A stretch of 5,726 nt of DNA. Origin: Methylophilaceae bacterium UBA6140. GTDB lineage: Bacteria > Pseudomonadota > Gammaproteobacteria > Burkholderiales > Methylophilaceae. The notes under the pieces are model-generated. The model saw only the letters and a list, made by a program, of their open reading frames with translations, did not search any database and was not told where the DNA came from. The position numbers and the translations under genes are program-made. The DNA is taken from assembly GCA_002423265.1 (NCBI GenBank), contig DIVE01000018.1, positions 1-5,726 of the forward strand, read 5' to 3'. Each line of letters starts with the position of its first letter. Position 1 is the stretch's first letter. Shown piece by piece: positions 1 through 5,726 of this stretch.

Positions 1-97
1 CGATGACAGGCGCTTTCTGGCTGCTCGCGCAGCCAACGATCAGGCTGCATAAAAGAAGTAGGCCGGTGTAGCGTATCAAACCTGAAAATTCCCTCAC
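1..97 (-). CDS. nlpD: NlpD-like lipoprotein, N-terminal fragment (gene runs off the window)
   Basis: Only about 32 codons are visible. They encode a classic lipoprotein signal: a short basic start (RY), a hydrophobic run TGLLLLCSLIV, and the lipobox IVGC followed by ASSQ. The cysteine would be lipidated and the mature protein anchored in a membrane, probably the outer one. The NlpD call comes from context: it follows surE and pcm on the same strand, and in Beta- and Gammaproteobacteria that slot holds nlpD, a LysM/M23-family activator of cell-wall amidases, usually followed by rpoS. None of those domains is inside the window. Two starts compete in the same frame: GTG at 97-95, with no obvious ribosome site, and TTG at 79-77, with AGGGA ten bases upstream. 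The TTG start gives a compact 16-residue signal (MIRYTGLLLLCSLIVG) before the cysteine. It is confidently a lipoprotein; the name nlpD is inferred. Confidence 0.75.
   Translation of the reverse strand, partial: MREFSGLIRYTGLLLLCSLIVGCASSQKAPVI
90..94 (-). promoter_or_regulatory. Candidate ribosome binding site for the TTG start of the NlpD-like gene
   Basis: The minus strand reads AGGGA, ten bases before the TTG at 79-77. The upstream GTG at 97-95 has no comparable purine run before it. This favours the TTG start, although the spacing is slightly long and the rare start codon would imply low translation. Confidence 0.4.
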
Positions 98-109
98 ATT
101 GAGTTTTAG

Positions 110-131
110 AAACGCCCTGACAGGGCGGTTT
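110..131 (-). terminator. Hairpin between pcm and the NlpD-like gene (weak terminator or attenuator)
   Basis: The arms CGCCCTG (113-119) and CAGGGCG (121-127) are perfect complements around one base, so the realistic fold is CGCCCT/AGGGCG with a three-base loop. An alternative fold pairs AAAC with GTTT and extends the stem to about nine pairs with one bulged base. Read on the minus strand, only GTTTCT follows, which is a poor U-tract. It lies after the pcm stop and just before the possible NlpD starts, so partial termination, mRNA 3' end protection or an effect on translation are all possible. Confidence 0.4.
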
Positions 132-146
132 TCAAAATTAAAGCAG

Positions 147-803
147 TCAGCTGGTGCCGCCGAGCAGCGGAACGAATTTCACCGTTTCCAGTTTGGTCTG
201 ACGATATTCGGTATCGGTTCGTTCGATCAGGTACAGCGTTTGTTCATCGGTACCGACCGGAATCACCATGCGTCCGCCGACCGCGAGCTGTTCGAGCAGA
301 TCCTGCGGCACGTGGCCGGAAGCGGCAGTGACCATGATGCCGTCATAGGGTGCGAGCTCGGGCAACCCCATGGTGCCATCGGCATGTTTCAATTTGATAT
401 TTCTCATGCGCAGTTCGCGCAGGTTGCCGCGCGCTTTCATCAGCAACGGGCTGATGCGCTCGACCGAATACACTTCTCTTGCCAGCCTCGCCAGAACCGC
501 AGTCTGGTAGCCGCAGCCGGTGCCGATTTCCAGCACTTTCCCGAGTTGGCTCTTGCCGCGCAGAATTTCCGTCATGCGGGCGACGGTGTATGGCTGAGAG
601 ATGGTCTGGCCGAAGCCGATGGGCAGCGAGACATCTTCATACGCGCGCGACGACAGCGCTTCATCGACAAAGATATGGCGCGGAACCGCCTCCATGGCTG
701 CCAGCGTCACTTCATCGCTGATGCCCTGCGTGCGCAGGCGCGAGAGCATGCGCTGGCGTGTGCGCTGCGAAGTCATGCCGATGCCGCTGATCACCGAACT
801 CAT
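147..803 (-). CDS. pcm: Protein-L-isoaspartate O-methyltransferase
   Basis: This cytoplasmic repair enzyme transfers a methyl group from S-adenosylmethionine to L-isoaspartyl residues in aged proteins, which starts their conversion back to aspartate. The 218 residues carry the family hallmarks in order: [10 protein letters not shown] (40-49), the substrate-side motif [11 protein letters not shown] (65-75), the SAM-binding loop [13 protein letters not shown] (91-103), SVERI (113-117), VTAAS (158-162), RMVIPVG (178-184) and the C-terminal FVPLLGG (210-216). E. coli Pcm is about 208 residues, so this one appears complete with roughly ten extra N-terminal residues. An internal ATG at codon 10 (MTSQRTRQ) would give the usual length, and neither start has a strong ribosome site. 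It follows surE by 30 bases and precedes an NlpD-like gene, the standard stationary-phase operon order. Function is confident; only the exact start is open. Confidence 0.96.
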   Translation of the reverse strand: MSSVISGIGMTSQRTRQRMLSRLRTQGISDEVTLAAMEAVPRHIFVDEALSSRAYEDVSLPIGFGQTISQPYTVARMTEILRGKSQLGKVLEIGTGCGYQTAVLARLAREVYSVERISPLLMKARGNLRELRMRNIKLKHADGTMGLPELAPYDGIMVTAASGHVPQDLLEQLAVGGRMVIPVGTDEQTLYLIERTDTEYRQTKLETVKFVPLLGGTS

Positions 804-816
804 GCTCTTGATTCTG

Positions 817-833
817 CCGGATTCATGCTCCGG
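817..833 (-). repeat. Small inverted repeat between surE stop and pcm start
   Basis: CCGGA (817-821) and TCCGG (829-833) flank a seven-base loop. On the mRNA the hairpin starts directly after the surE TGA and ends 13 bases before the pcm ATG. With only five base pairs and no U-tract it is not a terminator. It could modestly affect initiation on pcm, or be chance. Confidence 0.3.
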
Positions 834-1580
834 TCAGCTCTGACCCAACCAGGCGTTGAGCTGATCCAGTTGTTTGAATTGCGTGAGGTCCACCTGTAGC
901 GGCGTGATCGAGACCTGCTCGGCAGCCACAGCATAGAAATCGGTGCCGACACCCGCATCCTGCGCGTTGCCGGCGGCACCCACCCAGTAAACGGTTTCGC
1001 CGCGCGGCGTGTTGGTCTTGATCACGGGCTCCGCCTTGTGGCGCTTGCCCAGGCGGGTGACGACACTGCCGTGCAGTTCTTCATACGGGATGTCGGGTAC
1101 GTTGATGTTGAGCAGCAACGGTGGCGGAAAGCCGGTTTTTTCGTAGCGCTTGACCAGATCGACCACAACGCGCGCAGCAGTTTCGAAATATTGCGCGCCG
1201 TGGCGCGACATCGAAACGGCAAAGGAAGGGATGTCGAGCAGATAGCCTTCCATCGCGGCGGCGACAGTTCCGGAGTAAATGGTGTCATCACCCATGTTGG
1301 CGCCGTCATTGATGCCGGAAATCACCATGTCGGGCAGCTCGGCCAGCAGGCCGGTGACCGCAAGATGGACGCAGTCTGTCGGGGTGCCGTTGACGTAATA
1401 GAAACCGTTGCTGGTCTTGCGCACGGTGAGCGGCCGGTCCAGCGTCAGCGAATTGCTGGCGCCGCTGCGGTTGCGTTCGGGGGCGACTACCGTGATGTCG
1501 GCGATGGCGGACAGGTGTTCGGCGAGAATGTTGATGCCCGGCGCGAAATAGCCGTCATCGTTGGAAAGTAGGATACGCAT
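834..1580 (-). CDS. surE: 5'/3'-nucleotidase SurE (survival protein)
   Basis: SurE is a metal-dependent phosphatase that dephosphorylates nucleoside 5'- and 3'-monophosphates, and short polyphosphate in E. coli, and it supports stationary-phase survival. Counted from the ATG at 1580 the protein has 248 residues, against about 253 in E. coli. It begins with the signature [10 protein letters not shown], whose D8-D9 bind the metal. Next come [17 protein letters not shown] (31-47), including the conserved S39, then GTPTDCV (65-71), SGIN at 88-91 with metal-site N91, [16 protein letters not shown] (97-112), LNINVPD, and the late motif GTDFYAV followed by [14 protein letters not shown] two codons upstream is in frame, but family alignment favours the ATG. 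There is no Shine-Dalgarno sequence before the ATG and a promoter-like element lies immediately upstream. It is first in the surE-pcm-nlpD series, 30 bases before pcm. Confidence 0.97.
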   Translation of the reverse strand: MRILLSNDDGYFAPGINILAEHLSAIADITVVAPERNRSGASNSLTLDRPLTVRKTSNGFYYVNGTPTDCVHLAVTGLLAELPDMVISGINDGANMGDDTIYSGTVAAAMEGYLLDIPSFAVSMSRHGAQYFETAARVVVDLVKRYEKTGFPPPLLLNINVPDIPYEELHGSVVTRLGKRHKAEPVIKTNTPRGETVYWVGAAGNAQDAGVGTDFYAVAAEQVSITPLQVDLTQFKQLDQLNAWLGQS

Positions 1581-1586
1581 GGGCAA

Positions 1587-1615
1587 ATTATATATGACTG
1601 GAGAATAAGTTTTAA
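1587..1615 (-). promoter_or_regulatory. Sigma-70-like promoter for surE operon
   Basis: On the minus strand a perfect TATAAT lies at 1592-1587. Seventeen bases upstream is TTAAAA (1615-1610), matching four of six consensus -35 positions. With the final T of the -10 box at position -7, the predicted transcription start falls on base 1580, which is the A of the surE ATG. The match and spacing are good, but AT-rich sequence can produce such matches by chance. Confidence 0.55.
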
Positions 1616-1661
1616 GGAAGCGCTGATTAAATGGTTACACGGCAAAATGCAGGAACAGGCG

Positions 1662-2000
1662 TTAATGCGCCCTGGTCAGCTTGGCATAAAAGATCGCACA
1701 GCAGAAAAAAATCACAGTCAAAGCGACCTCCGCCAGGGCCAGTTGTGCCGACAAACCGGTATCCGACCATGCACGCACTGCCCCTTCGGTAAAGTAGATG
1801 AGGATGAACATCGAGGCCCACTGATAGGTGTAGCGCTTGCCGCGCAGAATGCCGAACAGCGGCAGTAGCAGGGGTACGGCTTTGAGTATCAGCATGGAAC
1901 CTTGCGGACGCAAGGGCGCGAGCCAGCCTTCCCATGCCAGGCAGACCATGATCAAGGCGATCAGGCTGCTGCCGGCCCCGATTCTGAGCAGGGCGATCAT
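1662..2000 (-). CDS. DUF2069-type small inner-membrane protein
   Basis: This is a 112-residue, strongly hydrophobic protein with about four predicted membrane helices: near residues 9-28, 36-53, 60-77 and 84-106. The charged GKRYTYQ loop lies between helices 2 and 3, and the conserved-looking stretch FTEGAVRAWSD follows helix 3. Size, topology and this stretch fit the DUF2069 family, whose function is unknown. As I recall, Pseudomonas has a family member next to a wrbA-type quinone reductase, and here the wrbA-like gene is two genes upstream. The ATG at 2000 overlaps the TGA of the HugZ-like gene as ATGA. No ribosome site precedes it, so translation probably depends on coupling. The family call is by recognition rather than search; membrane location is confident, the biochemical role is not known. 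Confidence 0.8.
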   Translation of the reverse strand: MIALLRIGAGSSLIALIMVCLAWEGWLAPLRPQGSMLILKAVPLLLPLFGILRGKRYTYQWASMFILIYFTEGAVRAWSDTGLSAQLALAEVALTVIFFCCAIFYAKLTRAH

Positions 2001-2694
2001 GCGCGGCAGACTTTCGCCATGCTGACCAGCGCAGCTCTGGCTGAAGTTGCGTCGCTGATGGGCTGCTCGAAATCGAAGCGCAGGATTTCAGTATCGGCGC
2101 GCACGTCGAAGCCGTAGCTATCGATGCCGATCATTTCTGCTTGCCGGGGCGTCGTCTCGTGAAAGTGGCGGCAATAGGCGATAAGGTTTTCCTGATGGTC
2201 GCTGTTCATGTGTTCGAGAATGCCCGCTTCCTGCGCCGCCAGCGGCGAGCGCGGCGATATCAGTTCTTCGCCGGGCAGCCATGACATGCGGCCGAAGCCG
2301 CCGATGTAACGCACCTGCTGCATCCGGATGCGGTAGAAATAAAAATCATGCGCCTCGAAATATTCGGCGGCCGCCGGGAAATAGCGCAGATAACGCGCTT
2401 TCAGAAAAGCGTCTTGCTTGTCGGTCTGCTCGGCATCGCCGATCAGGGTCAGGCGGCCATTGGCATGCAGGTCCTCGGCGCCGGCAAACACCAGCAGCGA
2501 GACCTTGCAGTTGGCGATGATGTTTTTCGTGTGTTCGGCCAGCGTGCTGATCAGGATCAGCGGTTGACCTTCGTGGTCCAGCACGAAAGGTGCAACCGAA
2601 CCGTAGGGGTATCCCGCGAATTTTGCCGAATGGGTGGAAAGGATGCCCTTGCGCGTGCTGCGCAGGAAGCGACGGGCTTCGTTGACGAGCGACA

Positions 2695-2695
<1 letters not shown>
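1997..2695 (-). CDS. HugZ-like split-barrel flavin/heme-binding protein (pyridoxamine 5'-phosphate oxidase-like plus DUF2470-type C-terminus)
   Basis: The protein has 232 residues. The N-terminal part, about 1-145, is a pyridoxamine-phosphate-oxidase-like split barrel: ARRFLRSTRKGILSTHS (7-23), GYPYGSVAPFVLDHEG (28-43), LILISTLAEHTKN (46-58), a strand KVSLLVF (64-70), and RYIGGFGRMSWL (129-140). The C-terminal part, about 155-232, carries the DUF2470-type motif HMNSDHQENL (162-171). This architecture is that of the HugZ family, whose Helicobacter and Campylobacter members cleave heme to release iron. No histidine occurs after H179, however, whereas the proven enzymes use a histidine near the C-terminus to bind heme, so heme oxygenase activity cannot be assumed. 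The frame stays open upstream through wrbA, but the ATG at 2695 starts the recognisable domain and overlaps the wrbA stop as TGATG. The gene ends by overlapping the DUF2069-type start. Fold is confident, reaction unknown. Confidence 0.87.
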
Positions 2696-4058
<1,363 letters not shown>

Positions 4059-4084
4059 ATGGATATCTATCGTCAGTATTGCGG

Positions 4085-4116
4085 TTGGCGTCGGGCCAAG
4101 GAGGCTCTGTCAGAGC
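4085..4116 (-). repeat. Two small inverted repeats in the tamB to NYN gap
   Basis: TTGGC (4085-4089) pairs with GCCAA (4095-4099) across a five-base loop. GCTCTG (4104-4109) pairs with CAGAGC (4111-4116), realistically a five-pair stem with a three-base loop. In the minus-strand transcript the second comes first after the tamB stop, and neither is followed by a U-tract, so they do not form a standard terminator. I found no convincing -35/-10 pair for the NYN cassette in this 73-base gap, so read-through from tamB is possible. Confidence 0.35.
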
Positions 4117-4131
4117 TTTCTCGACTTGAGA

Positions 4132-5726
4132 TTACCGGAAGCTGAAAGTATACAGCACGTCCACGGCACTTTCCGACCCGGCTTGCGTTCTCAGCGACCA
4201 GCGTTTGGTGATGTCGTAGGTCAGCCGGGCGACATTGAGCAGGCCATTGACTTCCTTTTCGTAGCTGAGATAAAGATTAGGCGCCAGACGTTTGCCCAGG
4301 TTGAAGCTGACGTTTTCTGCATCGCTGCCGCCGATATTGAAGCTGTCCAATCCGGCGGCACGGGCGAAACTGGTCTGCAGCGGCACCGATTGACCCTGCG
4401 AGAGCAGGGCGCCTGCAGCCAGCGAGAGGATAGCGAACTGGTCCTTGCCGACCTGGTCCATGCCGTGACCGAATACCAGCCATGACAATTTCTCGCTGTC
4501 GGAGACTTCGGGAATCGAGACCAGCCTGATCGCCGGGTTGAGCACGCTGCCCCTGATCTCGACACCTGCACGCACCGTCGCGTGCTCGCGCAGGGCCAGA
4601 ATGTCGAGGCCGGGGTTGTCGATCGGGCCGCTGAAATTCAGCTGCCCGCGTTCGATCTTGAGCACTTGTCCATAGGCCATGTAAGTGCCTGTGGCGACGA
4701 TGTTGCCATCGCTGCGCAGGGTCTGTTCGGGACGGCCGTTGAGCGTGATGGTGCCGCTCAACGTGCTGTCCAGTCCACGCCCCCGCAACGCGAATTGCTT
4801 GCCACTACGGCTGCCGATGCCGATTTTCAAATCCGAGATTTTCATCAGCAAGGGGTTTTCCTCGATTTCTTCTTCGCGGCCGAGGATGATAACGTCATCG
4901 CCCAGCGTCGGTTTGTCTTCTCTGGCAAGCTCAATCAGACCGCTGATGATGTCGATTTGACCGGCGATTTCCAGCAGGTTGCCGCTTAGCGTCGTCTTGA
5001 CGTCGCCTTCGATCACGATCAGGCGGTCGGTGCGCGAAACTGCGGTGAAATTTTCGGCATGCCAGTCCAGCGACAATTCGGGACGGCCCTGCGTCAGCTG
5101 CAGGCTGCCGCTGGCCTGCAGGCGGCCTGCACCGCTGGAGAAGACGGCCTGGCGGATGACGAGCCGGTCGTTGCTGAAATCCGCATCGAGCAAGCCATCC
5201 TGCAGATTGACACCTTCGCCGGGAATCGCAAATGCGAGCTGGCGGCCCTTGACCTTGCCCTGCAGATCGGGGGCCGCGATGGTGCCGTTGCCGCGCAGCG
5301 TCATTTCGACCTGGCCATCGAGCGAGGCACCGGACAGGCTTTCCGGCATCGGTAGCCACAGCAAGGTTTGCAGATTGCCGTCGGCGCTGATTTTGAGCGG
5401 AGACGATGCGGCCAGGCTGAAACCGCTGGCGGTGGGCTGAAGCTCGCTGTTCAACAAGGCTTCGATTTTGCCGAGCTTGCTGCCGCTGGCCTCAGCCTTG
5501 ATCTCGACCAGGTTGCGGCGAAGATCGAGCGCCAGGTTCAGCGTCTGCAAGCCCAGCGGTTTCTCGCTGCCATCCGCTGCCGATATGCTGATATCGCCAG
5601 TCTCGAGTTTCAGGTTTGCGTTGCCGTTGACTTCCTTTTCAGCCGTGATCTGCCAGTTGCCGGAGAACACCGGATTGCCTTTGATATTGTCGGGAAGCCT
5701 GAAAATCAGGGCGGGTATCTCCTGCA
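4132..5726 (-). CDS. tamB: TamB-family translocation and assembly module protein, C-terminal part (5' end outside window)
   Basis: The frame is open to the window edge and shows 530 C-terminal residues of a protein that is usually over 1200 long. TamB is a periplasm-spanning, inner-membrane-anchored beta-taco protein that works with TamA or BamA in outer-membrane protein assembly and probably in phospholipid transport. The visible part is repetitive amphipathic beta strand with alternating short polar and hydrophobic residues and many G and N turns. The TamB/DUF490 C-terminal signature is clear: YMAYGQVLKIERGQLNFSGP, then DNPGLDILALRE, GVEIRGSV, SIPEVSDSEKLSWLVFGHG, LSLAAGALLSQG, FNLGKRLAPNLYLSYEKE, and the terminal strand VLYTFSFR ending in an aromatic and R. 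A GTG at 5670 could be mistaken for a start, but coding continues upstream without a stop (FRLPDNIKGNPVFSGNWQ). tamA would be expected further upstream, beyond this window. Confidence 0.93.
   Translation of the reverse strand, partial: QEIPALIFRLPDNIKGNPVFSGNWQITAEKEVNGNANLKLETGDISISAADGSEKPLGLQTLNLALDLRRNLVEIKAEASGSKLGKIEALLNSELQPTASGFSLAASSPLKISADGNLQTLLWLPMPESLSGASLDGQVEMTLRGNGTIAAPDLQGKVKGRQLAFAIPGEGVNLQDGLLDADFSNDRLVIRQAVFSSGAGRLQASGSLQLTQGRPELSLDWHAENFTAVSRTDRLIVIEGDVKTTLSGNLLEIAGQIDIISGLIELAREDKPTLGDDVIILGREEEIEENPLLMKISDLKIGIGSRSGKQFALRGRGLDSTLSGTITLNGRPEQTLRSDGNIVATGTYMAYGQVLKIERGQLNFSGPIDNPGLDILALREHATVRAGVEIRGSVLNPAIRLVSIPEVSDSEKLSWLVFGHGMDQVGKDQFAILSLAAGALLSQGQSVPLQTSFARAAGLDSFNIGGSDAENVSFNLGKRLAPNLYLSYEKEVNGLLNVARLTYDITKRWSLRTQAGSESAVDVLYTFSFR

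Noticed and set aside
800..826. An eight-codon frame between surE and pcm whose stop overlaps the pcm start as ATGA
   Set aside because: A GGAG lies only one base before its ATG, too close for normal initiation, so a leader peptide is unlikely.
99..899. A 266-codon open frame on the plus strand
   Set aside because: It starts with TTG and lies entirely opposite pcm and the end of surE. The translation is rich in R, H, A and Q with no recognisable domain, as expected for the complement of a GC-rich gene.
1038..1571. A 177-codon plus-strand frame opposite surE
   Set aside because: It is fully antisense to surE, and its valine-, alanine- and glycine-rich translation is the usual complement of GC-rich codons.
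1627..1935. A 102-codon minus-strand frame overlapping the DUF2069-type gene
   Set aside because: It is out of frame with a well-formed four-helix membrane protein and its translation lacks any coherent pattern.
4059..4145. A 28-codon plus-strand reading frame starting ATG GAT ATC and ending just past the tamB stop
   Set aside because: It sits in the gap and is not fully covered by other genes, but it has no ribosome site or promoter and is short enough to be chance.

Overview
The window looks like chromosomal core DNA of a betaproteobacterium. That placement is inferred from moderately high GC, from the protein families and from the surE-pcm-nlpD gene order shared by Beta- and Gammaproteobacteria. 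No finer placement can be supported. Every gene I can support lies on the minus strand, so transcription runs from right to left. There are no RNA genes, CRISPR arrays, complete mobile elements or gene-free stretches over 300 bases.

Layout in transcription order: (1) 5726-4132, the C-terminal part of tamB, whose product belongs to the envelope protein TamB/AsmA-like family; its 5' end is outside the window. (2) A 73-base gap with two small inverted repeats. (3) 4058-1662, a tight four-gene cassette: a NYN-domain nuclease with a C-terminal winged-helix (OST-HTH/LOTUS-like) segment, a WrbA-type FMN quinone reductase, a HugZ-like split-barrel protein with a DUF2470-type C-terminus, and a small DUF2069-type membrane protein. 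Each stop overlaps the next start (ATGA, TGATG, ATGA). (4) A 75 to 81-base intergenic region with a good sigma-70-like promoter placed almost on top of the next ATG. (5) 1580-1, surE (survival nucleotidase), pcm (protein L-isoaspartyl methyltransferase) and the first codons of an NlpD-like lipoprotein, which is where the stationary-phase operon leading to rpoS would be expected to continue.

The surE-pcm-nlpD block handles stationary-phase maintenance: nucleotide scavenging, repair of aged proteins and cell-wall hydrolase control. The middle cassette is less well understood. It joins a putative RNase to two probable flavin or heme redox proteins through overlapping reading frames. The HugZ-like protein lacks the C-terminal histidine used for heme binding in the characterised HugZ/ChuZ enzymes. 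I saw no clear sign of a wholly new defence or mobile system. The cassette, the possible leaderless surE transcript and the HugZ-like protein are the points most worth checking.
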